A DNA stretch of 64,000 bases from Chitinophaga japonensis (GTDB lineage: Bacteria > Bacteroidota > Bacteroidia > Chitinophagales > Chitinophagaceae): positions 1 to 64,000 of the forward strand of contig NZ_VLLG01000005.1 of NCBI RefSeq assembly GCF_007830125.1. Direction: 5' to 3'. The notes under the pieces are model-generated. The model was given only the letters and a program-made list of their open reading frames with translations, did no database searches and was not told the origin of the DNA. A program made the position numbers and the translations under genes. Positions 53,701-62,100 of the stretch are shown here, piece after piece; position 1 is the stretch's first letter; the number at the start of each line of letters is the position of its first letter.

Positions 53701-53873
53701 ACCAGCACGGTGGCGCCCACCACCGGGGCGCCATTTTCATCTGTCACCTTGCCGGTAACAATGACACCCGGGGGCGGCTTCTTTAATACCGCGGACCGGG
53801 CGCGGGGCAAACAGGCCAGGGATAGCAGGACAATACAGCATATCCTTAAACAGGACGGGACGTTGAACTTCAT
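50751..53873 (-). CDS. SusC/RagA family TonB-dependent transporter
   Basis: A 1040-residue outer-membrane importer with all usual parts: signal peptide (about 1-28), carboxypeptidase-like domain (about 38-120, VTGKVTDENGAPVVGATVLV), TonB box region SLGEVVVVGYGVQKKVTVTG, plug with DPLIMVDGIERSNMNQIDP, and a barrel ending in NMGLNLQF. It is the first gene of the second glycan operon, 106 nt after the HTCS regulator, which probably induces it. Followed by its SusD at 48934. The order SusC-SusD-SusC-SusD-beta-helix-GH16-GH2 suggests one long transcript. Confidence 0.93.
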   Translation of the reverse strand: MKFNVPSCLRICCIVLLSLACLPRARSAVLKKPPPGVIVTGKVTDENGAPVVGATVLVEGSQRSTSADADGNYRIEVPDGGKVLVFSCIGYMTRKVPLNNRTVINLQMQTDEKSLGEVVVVGYGVQKKVTVTGAVASINTKELLQSPVANVSNMLVGRMPGLIAVQRSGEPGQDGSSLKIRGISTLDAGKGSDPLIMVDGIERSNMNQIDPNEIETINILKDASATAVYGVRGANGVILITTRRGKVGPPQFSFTSNVGMQKPTQLPEMLNSYDYALLKNEALANDGKAPYFTERDLELFQSGEDPIFHPSVDWFKTMLKPHSLQSQYNLNISGGTEMTRYFISAGYFDQNGAYRYADYHPEYSANPKYKRYNFRSNFDFDVTPMFTVKVNLAGQVEDQNYPAKSAADIFFDVLKANPFSSPGMVDGKLVTLSGAVNGTNPLTTMLNAGYQRNFNSNVNASVILGHKLDFITPGLSARATIAYDSWYRHTVARSKNNITYLAVRDPDDSTQALLIPQGEDGTLGFSESYGKNRKVYQELALDYNRTFGAHTFGGLVLYNQSKAYAPGLTYKVPNAYQGLVARVTYNYKNRYIAEFNMGYNGSENFPKGKRFGWFPAYSLGWVASDEPFFPQKSWVSFLKIRGSYGEVGNDKISDIFNGGPRFLYLPSAYAYGGGYNFGEVGFSYQWYGGAYEGKLGNPDITWEKARKMNAGLELKLFDNRFFLTGDYFQEKRNNILINRGAIPGIIGVSELPAYNLGRVSNKGFELEGGYNGEAGALSYWVKANYSLARNKVVFKDEAPRTYAYQNETGNPVGQNFGLVAEGLYNTWDEINDPKRPQSSFAPGSGSQDALQPGDIRYRDVNGDGIINNDDQMPIGYSQFPQVIYGFSLGGSIKGLDFSVLFQGADKASVYLDQMAAWPFDTDWRGANKTHLERWNQERYEQGAPITFPRLSPSPAGHNYVRSSFWLKDASYLRLKNAEIGYTFTDGFLKRLRLSSLRIYANGMNLLTWSEMKTYDPEAPDGRGQFYPQQKVYNMGLNLQF

Positions 53874-53979
53874 AACGTTAGATAATGGTTGAACGGGGCT
53901 AAAATTCGCATGAATACGGGGAAAACACAGGGGGGAAAATCGTTTTTTAAGGGGGTGTGATTGGCGGGATCAGGCCATT

Positions 53980-56900
53980 TCACTCATAACTGGTGAATTT
54001 TTTCCGGTACCTTTTTATATAGGCGGAGGGATTCATTTCAAACAGCTTGCAGAACTGCTCCCGGAAATACTTCACATCACTGAAGCCCACCCGGAAGGCG
54101 GCCTCATTTACATTACAGGGCGTATTGATCAGGAGCTCGGCGGCTTTCCGCAGGCGGATGAACCGGATGAACTCACTGACAGAATGGCCTGAAATGGATT
54201 TTACCTTCTTGTAAAGGATGGAATGGCTGATGCCTATTTCCTGCGCCAGCATTTTTATATTAAAGCCCGGATCGTCCAGGTGCTGCTCCGTAATGGCGAT
54301 GCAGCGGTCCAGGAACTCCTTGTACTCGGCGGAGATCTTCTGTTTGCCCGAATGCAGGGTGATCTCATTGTAGAAATACTGCTGCAGGGTGTTGCGGCTT
54401 TTAATAATATTGGTGATGCGCGCTACAAACAGGTCTTTTTCAAAAGGCTTGGTGATATAATCATCCGCGCCGCCCTCCAGGCCTTTCAGCTTTATTTCAG
54501 AGGAGGCGCTGGCCGTCAGCAGCACTACGGGGATATGGCTCAGGGAAGGATTGGCCCGCAGTTGCCGGCACAGCTCAATGCCGCTCAGGCCTTCCATCAG
54601 CACATCGCTGATGATGATGTCCGGCAAATGCGTCATGGCCAGTTGGTAGCCAGTTGCTCCATCCTCCGCTTCATAAATGATAAAGGAGGAACGGAATATG
54701 CCCTTCATGTACTGGCGTAACTGGCTGTTATCGTCCACGATCAGCATGGAAGGCCGCGGCGACATCAGCATGTCCCAGGTTTCTTCGGCGGTTGCGCCGG
54801 GCATTTCCGGCAGGTCCGCATCCTCATCCGCCACCAGTTCCTCCAGCAGCGTAGGCTGCGGGGCCGCTTCCTCCAGGATCGTATAGCCCTGCAGGTGGGC
54901 GGCGCCTTTGGGCAGGCGCACGGTAAACAGGGTGCCGGCCCCGGGGCTGCTTTCATAGCTTACCTCCCCCCGGTGGGCGTCCACAAACTTTTTCACGAGG
55001 TACAGTCCAATGCCAAAACCGTTCTTCAGGGGCGTTTCCTTTTCCTGTACCTGGTAGAAGCGCTCAAACAGGCGGTCGCCTACTGCCGCGGGTATGCCGC
55101 AGCCGCTATCCCGGATGCTGATCTCCGCGCTGGCGGCCGTTTCCCCGACGAAAAAGCAGATGGCGCCCCCTTCCGGCGTATATTTAAATGCGTTGGAAAG
55201 CAGGTTAAAGAACACGATCTCCGCTTTCTCCCGGTCCGCGCAGATCATGAGCGGTTCCGGCCCGCATGCAAAATCAAAGCGGATCTTCTTTTGCTCCGCC
55301 TGGTGCTGGAAGCACAGGAACACCTCCCGGCAAAGCGCCGTGATATCCAGTTGCACCGGTTTGAGCATACCGTCTTCCCGGTCGGCCCTGCGAAACAGCA
55401 GCAACTGGTCCACCAGGCTTAAAAGGCGGCGGGCATTGCGGTATACAATGGCCAGGTCCTTGGGATGGCTGTTCTTCCCATCGCTGTAGAGCAGCTCCTT
55501 CACGGGATTGATGATCAGGGTAAGCGGGGTCCTGAACTCGTGGGATATGTCGGTAAAGAAAGCCAGCTTTTTTTCATGCAGCTCCCGGTCCTTTTCCGCC
55601 TGCAGGCGGGACAGCTCTATTTCGTACTGCAGCCTGGCCTGCCTGCGCTGGTAGTGCCGGTAGCCGTACAGCGCCAGCACCAGCAGGGCGCAGTAAATGC
55701 TGTAGGCCCACCACGTGCGGTACCAGGGCGGCAGCACCGTGATGCGGAGGGCGCATTCCTGCGGGCTCCAGATGCCATCTGCATTGGTGCTTTTGACCCG
55801 CAGCAGGTAGCTGCCCTCCTTTAAGCGGGAATAGTTGGCGGTGCGCAGCCGGTCCACATGGTTCCAGTCATTATCCCAGCCTTCGAGGTAATAGGCATAC
55901 GCGATCTTGCCGGGCGAGGAATATTCCAGCGCCACGTAGTCCAGCGACAGCATGGCCTTGTCATAGGGCAAGGTAAGGCCCTCGCCTGCAGGCGGCAGGG
56001 CCACCGGCGCATTCAGTATGCGCAGCCCGGTGATCAGCAGCCGGGGAAAGGCCCGGCCTTCTGCAATGCTGTCCGGGTGAAAGATGTTGAAGCCCTTGAT
56101 GCCGCCAAAAAGCATTTCTCCCGAGGCCAGTTGCAGGGACGCGTTATAGTTGAACTGGTTGCTCTGCAGCCCGTCTGACTCATAATAATTCTTGCACTGC
56201 CCGGTGGAGGGATTGAACCGGGCAAGCCCGTTGTAAGTGCTTAGCCACAAATTGCCGCCGGCATCTTCCAGTATGTTGAGCACCGCGTTGTTAGGCAGCC
56301 CTTCCTGCTCGCTGTAGGTAATGAAGGCGCCGGTATTGCGGTCCAGTTGCAGCAGCCCGCCGCCCTCCGTGCCTACCCAGCAGCGGCCCACCGCGTCTTC
56401 ATAGACCGCCCGCACCGGGTAGCCTACCGGGTAGGAGCGGTAGTGACCGGTTTTCTTGTCCAACTGTATCAGCTTGCTGAAAGTGCCCAGCCACAAGGTA
56501 CCGGGCCGGCCGGCCGCAATGGTGATCACGTCCCGCAACCCGGGATCGTATGCTTCAAAACGGTCCTCCTTTTTATGATAGCGGTACAGGCGGCCGCCCA
56601 TGCAGGCGCCTGCCCAGAGGTCATTGTCCGCGTCCAGGAACAGCTTCCATGCAAAGCGGTCCGTGTAACCATTGTAGGTGCAGGCATAGTGCCTGAATGT
56701 GCGCGTAGCCCCGTCATACCTGTTGATACCACCGCCGTAGGTAGCTACCCAAACAGCGCCCTGCGCATCTTTCACGATGCTGGTCACATTGTTGTTGCTC
56801 AGGGCGCCCGGCTGGCCGCTGTGCTGCTCGTAATGCGTATAGCGGTCCCGCCGCCGGTCCCATATGGAAATGCCGCCGCCATCCGTACCTATCCAGATGT

Positions 56901-57999
56901 TCCCGCTGTTATCCTCGCAGAAAGAAAAAGTAAAGTCGTTCACCAGGCTGTTGGCGGTCAACGGATCGTGGGAAACAGTGCTGAAACGGGTCCGCTGTGC
57001 GTCAATGATATTGATACCGCCCCGCAGCGTGCCTATCCATTTACGCAGCTCCCCATCCTCATGCACGGCGTATACGGCATTGCTGGTCAGGGCCTGCTTC
57101 CCCTGCCCTGCTTTCAGGTGCCGGGCCGCTCCTTCCTGCAAAGGCAGCACGTGTATGCCTTCCCCATCCGTAGCGATCCACAACTGCTGCGCATGATCCA
57201 CGCAGAGGCTGATCACCTTGCTGCCTTCCATGCCGGCCAGGCTGTTGTAACTCTCATAGGCATCGGTGCGGGCATTGTACCGGAACACGCCGTTGTCCGC
57301 GCCTACCCACAGGAAGCCGGCCGCATCCACGGCCATGCAGTTGGCGGTGCGCAGCCGGTCGTTCACCAACTGCACCCTGCCTGCGCCCGCATCATAGCGG
57401 CACAGCCCTGCGCCCTGCACTACCAGCCAGCACCGCCCCCGGCGGTCAAACTGCAGGGCCGCCACCGCATAGGGCCGGAAATCCTCCCCGGGATGAAAAG
57501 GCACCTGCAGGGCGATATCCCGCCCGGGGGGCTTTACCAGCAGCCCCTGGTCCGTAGTGCCGATGAAAACAGTGCCGGCGGCATCTGTGCCAATGCTGTA
57601 TATTTCCCCTGTCACCTGTTGCACGGGGCCTTTGTTACAGGGCTGGAAATAAACGGGGAAAAAGCTGCCGGAGCGTTGATCGTAGCGGTTGATGCCATGC
57701 TTGGTGCCTACCCATATATAACCCAGGGAGTCTTCTGCAATGACCACGATGCGGTTGTTGATCAGGGAAGCGGTATCGTGCAGGCGGTTGCGGAAAGTTT
57801 TAAAAGCGTAGCCGTCAAAGCGGTTCAGGCCGTCGTAGGTGCCAAACCACATAAAGCCCAACTGGTCCCTATGTATACAGGTAACAGAATTATTGGAAAG
57901 TCCCTGTCCTATGCCCAGGTAGCCGCTAGGGTCATATTGCGCATAGCCTGCGTGACAGGTAAGCCAACAGATAAATAAGACAATAATGCTGTTTTTCAT
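53980..57999 (-). CDS. Hybrid two-component system regulator (HTCS)
   Basis: A 1339-residue one-protein signalling system. Counting from 57999: signal peptide (1-20); two seven-bladed propellers of Reg_prop repeats (about 25-645, many copies of the type GNIWIGTDGGGI); Y_Y_Y domain (about 690-755); membrane helix (about 762-782); HisKA with phospho-His in FTDISHEFRTPL (His820); HATPase (about 915-1030, NLLSNAFKYTPEGG and GFGIGLYLVKK); receiver with phospho-Asp in IIISDVLMEG (Asp1132) and Lys1184; AraC-type HTH (about 1235-1335). It senses an oligosaccharide in the periplasm and activates the operon downstream. The ATG at 58029 would add ten residues before the signal peptide. Confidence 0.95.
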   Translation of the reverse strand: MKNSIIVLFICWLTCHAGYAQYDPSGYLGIGQGLSNNSVTCIHRDQLGFMWFGTYDGLNRFDGYAFKTFRNRLHDTASLINNRIVVIAEDSLGYIWVGTKHGINRYDQRSGSFFPVYFQPCNKGPVQQVTGEIYSIGTDAAGTVFIGTTDQGLLVKPPGRDIALQVPFHPGEDFRPYAVAALQFDRRGRCWLVVQGAGLCRYDAGAGRVQLVNDRLRTANCMAVDAAGFLWVGADNGVFRYNARTDAYESYNSLAGMEGSKVISLCVDHAQQLWIATDGEGIHVLPLQEGAARHLKAGQGKQALTSNAVYAVHEDGELRKWIGTLRGGINIIDAQRTRFSTVSHDPLTANSLVNDFTFSFCEDNSGNIWIGTDGGGISIWDRRRDRYTHYEQHSGQPGALSNNNVTSIVKDAQGAVWVATYGGGINRYDGATRTFRHYACTYNGYTDRFAWKLFLDADNDLWAGACMGGRLYRYHKKEDRFEAYDPGLRDVITIAAGRPGTLWLGTFSKLIQLDKKTGHYRSYPVGYPVRAVYEDAVGRCWVGTEGGGLLQLDRNTGAFITYSEQEGLPNNAVLNILEDAGGNLWLSTYNGLARFNPSTGQCKNYYESDGLQSNQFNYNASLQLASGEMLFGGIKGFNIFHPDSIAEGRAFPRLLITGLRILNAPVALPPAGEGLTLPYDKAMLSLDYVALEYSSPGKIAYAYYLEGWDNDWNHVDRLRTANYSRLKEGSYLLRVKSTNADGIWSPQECALRITVLPPWYRTWWAYSIYCALLVLALYGYRHYQRRQARLQYEIELSRLQAEKDRELHEKKLAFFTDISHEFRTPLTLIINPVKELLYSDGKNSHPKDLAIVYRNARRLLSLVDQLLLFRRADREDGMLKPVQLDITALCREVFLCFQHQAEQKKIRFDFACGPEPLMICADREKAEIVFFNLLSNAFKYTPEGGAICFFVGETAASAEISIRDSGCGIPAAVGDRLFERFYQVQEKETPLKNGFGIGLYLVKKFVDAHRGEVSYESSPGAGTLFTVRLPKGAAHLQGYTILEEAAPQPTLLEELVADEDADLPEMPGATAEETWDMLMSPRPSMLIVDDNSQLRQYMKGIFRSSFIIYEAEDGATGYQLAMTHLPDIIISDVLMEGLSGIELCRQLRANPSLSHIPVVLLTASASSEIKLKGLEGGADDYITKPFEKDLFVARITNIIKSRNTLQQYFYNEITLHSGKQKISAEYKEFLDRCIAITEQHLDDPGFNIKMLAQEIGISHSILYKKVKSISGHSVSEFIRFIRLRKAAELLINTPCNVNEAAFRVGFSDVKYFREQFCKLFEMNPSAYIKRYRKKFTSYE

Positions 58000-58047
58000 A
58001 CAACGGGATACCGGAAAGGTACTAATCAATTGTCATTCAGACAATAA

Positions 58048-58167
58048 ATATTGGCGCCCCCGCTGACCGAAGCCCGGACGGAAGCCACCCGCGCCAAAAG
58101 GCTGGCCACTGCCATTGAATGGATGGCGGAGGGCAAAGTAAGGAACTGGAAATACATGAAAAAGTAA
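58048..58167 (+). pseudogene. 3' remnant of a YdeI/OmpD-associated family gene
   Basis: The plus strand encodes, without a start codon, a C-terminal tail reading LTEARTEATRAKRLATAIEW followed by MAEGKVRNWKYMKK and a stop at 58165-58167. This is the characteristic end of YdeI/OmpD-associated (bacteriocin-protection-like) proteins. An in-frame stop at 58045 and the HTCS gene on the other strand replace the rest of the gene. The remnant marks a deletion or insertion junction at about 58045-58060. Confidence 0.7.
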
Positions 58168-58170
58168 AGG

Positions 58171-59115
58171 CTAGAAATACCGCGGGTCCGCATCGTCATT
58201 CCTGCCGGAGGGGAACAGTATGCCCAGGGATATCTCGTGCGAGGGGCCTGCACCCGCCAGGTTGCTCATATTCATATCATAGGCATAACCCAGCCGGAAC
58301 GTAGGGCCGTTGAACACCGCCATAATGCTGGCATTGTTGGTAGTACGGTAGGAACCACCCACCCAGAACTTCTCCGCTACGATCAGGAAAGAGTTGAAGT
58401 CAATGCTGATGGGGCCTTTCAGGTCCGTTTTCACCATCAGCGAAGGCTTCATCTTGAAATTCTCCGAGAAAGCAAAGATGGTGCCGCCGGAAAGGTAGAC
58501 ATGCTGCGTTTTTTTGATGGTCTCAAACTTATATCCCTTCCAGGAATAGCTCATATTGGAATAGGAAGAAAGCAGGTCCATCACGGACAGGCCCAGGTAA
58601 AAACCGGAGGAATAATAATACAGGCCAAAGCGTGCATCCGGCGCTATGGAAGCAGCGGCAGCCACCGGTATGGCCGGGTCGTTCTCGTCCGCGTATTCAA
58701 AGGTGGCGCCGTCTATCCGGTATTGCGTTACGCCCAGGCCAATGCCCAGGCACAGGCGGCTGGTACCATCATAATCCATCGGTATGCGGTAAGCATAGGA
58801 GCCGTACAGGGAAAAAGCGCCCTGCGGCCCCAGCGCATCCATGCTGGCCTGCAGGCCAATGCCTACGCGGCGGTCGTTATCGTCGCCGCGGAAAAGGCCG
58901 TCCACCGAAAAGCTGCCGGTACGGGGCGCGCCGGGAAAACCGGCCCACTGCTGCCGGTACACGGCATTCACATACCAGTCTTCCTTGTTGCCTGCATAGG
59001 CAGGGTTCACACTTAGCTCATTGAAAATGTACTGGCTGAACTGTATGTTCTGCTGCGCCGCACCGCTCATCCGCAGCCCCAGTAACAATAAACCTATGTA
59101 TGTTATCTTACGCAT
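58171..59115 (-). CDS. PorP/SprF family type IX secretion membrane protein
   Basis: A 314-residue outer-membrane beta-barrel. The signal peptide is followed by NIQFSQYIFNELSVNPAYAGNKE, the hallmark PorP/SprF opening, then YRQQWAGFPGAPRTGSFSVDG and a C-terminal barrel with LGYAYDMNMSNLAGAGPSHEISLGILF. In Flavobacterium johnsoniae SprF is needed to export its partner SprB, a large adhesin with a type B C-terminal signal. Here it lies 13 nt after the large Calx-beta/CHU_C gene, so the two form the same kind of pair. Confidence 0.92.
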   Translation of the reverse strand: MRKITYIGLLLLGLRMSGAAQQNIQFSQYIFNELSVNPAYAGNKEDWYVNAVYRQQWAGFPGAPRTGSFSVDGLFRGDDNDRRVGIGLQASMDALGPQGAFSLYGSYAYRIPMDYDGTSRLCLGIGLGVTQYRIDGATFEYADENDPAIPVAAAASIAPDARFGLYYYSSGFYLGLSVMDLLSSYSNMSYSWKGYKFETIKKTQHVYLSGGTIFAFSENFKMKPSLMVKTDLKGPISIDFNSFLIVAEKFWVGGSYRTTNNASIMAVFNGPTFRLGYAYDMNMSNLAGAGPSHEISLGILFPSGRNDDADPRYF

Positions 59116-59128
59116 AAGTGATCTTGCA

Positions 59129-62100
59129 TTACCTCAGTATTTCCACCCAGCCTTTATACAGTTTTTCTTCTTCTCCTATTTTTACCCGCAGTACGTAGAA
59201 GTAGGTGCCTTCATTCAGCCCGTTGCCATTCCAGTCGTTGCGGTAGTCCTTTGCAGCAAATACCTGCCCGCCCCAACGGTTATAGATATACAGCTCGGAG
59301 CCGGGATACGTTTCCACGTTTGTTATCTTAAAGTATTCGTTCAGGCCGTCGCCGTTAGGCGTGAACACGTTGGGGAAGCTCAGCTCCGCGCCCTGGGCGG
59401 GTCCCTGGTCCACGGGTATCACGGTGGTGTCGGCCACGCCGCTGCAATTGGAGCTGGCGGGGTCGCAGAGGCCGGTCAGGGCCGTGGAATCCGCCGTGCT
59501 TACGGTAGCCTGGTTGGCGATCCGTGTTACGCCGGTCACATCGTCCACCACTTTTACCAGGAAGGTCACAGAGTCCTTCACTTTCACACCTATGCTCCTG
59601 TTCCAACTGATGGTATTGGTGCCGGGGTCATAGATGCCGCCGGTGGCATTGCTCACATACACGGTATTGGCCGGTATGGTATCCACAATGTTGACGGAGG
59701 ACAGCAGTACGCCGCCGGTGTTACGCACGTATATACGGTACAGCAGCTCCTCGCCGGCATTGGCGGTAGCGCTGTTATCCTGTGTTTTCACGGTCTTCCA
59801 GGTCACAAAGCCGCCCGATTTGTTGACCGGTATGGCGGTGGCCGGGTCGTTGGGGCCTGAATTAAGTATGGGCACGTTCGGGTCCAGCGGGTCGGCCGGG
59901 TGCAGGGGCTGTTCGCCCAGGGCGTCGCCAAAATCCACGGAGCCGGTATTATAGATGGTATCGGCGCCTGTAAGGTCGTCGGCTACGTTCACGCGCAGCT
60001 CCAGGGTAACGGTGGTGCCCCTGGCTATCTGCGGGATCACCCAGGTAAGGAGGCCGCTGGCATCGGGCCTTACGCCGCCTTCCGCGTATACGAACACGGT
60101 GTAGGCCGGCACGCGGTCCCGCACGATCACGTTCACCTGGTCCGTATCGCTGCCGTTGCTGATGTGGATGGTATAGGTAATGGCATCGCCGGCGCTTACA
60201 AATTCCCGGTCGTGACGGGCGCTCAGCCAGGCGGCTGTGAGTACCGTATCATCATCCAGCACATTCACGGTGGCGCTGCTGTTGGGCCCGAAGGTAAAGG
60301 GCAGCGCGCCGCTCACGTTATTGATGGTCAGCGATACGGTTTCCAGCCCTTCCGGCCGGATATCGTCTATCACGCGGATGGGAATGGCAATGCTGCCGCT
60401 GCCGGCGGGGATCACCGCCTGGGCAGGGATGGTATCATAGTCCGTACCATTCAGCGCAGAACCGCCTACGGCATAGCTCACATCAATATCCTGGGCCGCG
60501 GTTTTACCAGAAGCCAGGCGGATGGTGAACTCACCCTCCCTGGCAGGATCGTCGCCCGGCTCTGCCGCCTCGGGCTTGCTGGCGATCACTTCGATGTTCA
60601 TGTTATCGTCATCATCATCATCAATGGTCACGGCGGCATTGTTCTGCGTGCCTATATTATATAATACGGCAGAAGTCAGGTTCTGCAGGGTGACCAGGAT
60701 ATTTTCCGGCCCTTCCACCAGGTCGTCGTCCAGCACGGATATGGGTATGGTCACACTGCTGCTGCCGGCGGGGATCACCGCCGTGGATGCAATGTTCGTA
60801 TAATCCACCCCGTTGGTGGCGGTACCGGCAATTTCGTAGTCTATGGTAATATCCGCGGTGGCCGGCGTGCCGGAAGCAATGTGGATGGTGAGCTGGCCTG
60901 CATTGGCCGGCTCGCCCGCATCGGGATCGGCCGCCGTGATGATCACCTGTTCGGTGTCATCATCGTCTATGATCACGGTATCCCTATCCGGTGCGCCTAC
61001 GGTAAACGGCATGGTGGCCGTCACCCCGGTCAGTTGTACGATCACCGTCTCATCGGTCTCCGCGATGGTATCATTCAGCACCGGCACCGGGAAGGTGGCG
61101 CTGCTGCTGTTGGCCGGGATCGTCACCGTACCGGAAAGCGCCGTATAGTCGTCGCCGCTGGCAGCGGTGCCTGCTACGGTATAGGTAATGGTGATGGGCA
61201 CCAGGGGGATCTTGCCGGAGGCCAGGCTCACGGTGAATTCACCGGGGGTATTGGGCTCTGCCCCGTTGGCGCTGGCGCTGATCACAATGCCCATGTTCAC
61301 ATCATCATCGTCATTGATGGTCACCGTGTCGCTGTTTTGCGCGCCGATCACAAAGGGCAGGCCGGCAGTGGCCCCGTCGAGGGTGAGGCTCACGGTTTCA
61401 TCCCCTTCCACCAGGTCGTCGTCCAGCACCGGCACCATTACCGTGGCGCTGGTGCTGCCGGGGGGGATCGTTACCGTACCGGGAAACGCCGTGTAATCCG
61501 TGCCGCTGGTGGCCGTGCCCGCGCTGGTGTAGGTCACGTCAATGGGCACACTGGTAATTTTGCCGGAGGCCAGGCTCACGGTAAACTCGCCTACGGTGCC
61601 GGGCTCGGCGCCATTGGGAATGGTGGCATCCACCACGATGTCCATATTAATATTATCATCATCGGCAATGGTCACGGAGTCTGTATCCTGGCTGCCGTCC
61701 ACGCTGAAGGGCAGCGTGGAGGTAACGCCTTCCAGCGTCAGCTTCACGGATTCCATGCCCTCTACCAGCTCATCATCCTTCACGATCACCGGTATAAATA
61801 CCCCGCTGCTGTCTACCGGTATCACCACGGTACCGGTCAGCGTATCATAGTCGGTACCGTTGATGGCGGTACCTTCCACGGAATAGGTTACCGTTACCGG
61901 TACGGAAGCGGCATTGCCATTGGGCAGGCTTACCCTGAACAGGGCGGTATCGCCCGGCTCGCCGCCGGTAGTGTCATAAGCGTTGACCGCCACTTTCAGG
62001 TTGTCATCATCATCATCTATGATCATGACCGTACAGGGATCGCCTGCGGCAAAATGGAATGTATCCACGGTTACGGGCTCCGGCGTGATCACCACGCTTT

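Noticed and set aside
58026..58253. A 75-codon minus-strand frame between HTCS and PorP
   Set aside because: It is antisense to the YdeI remnant and overlaps the PorP end; no family resemblance.
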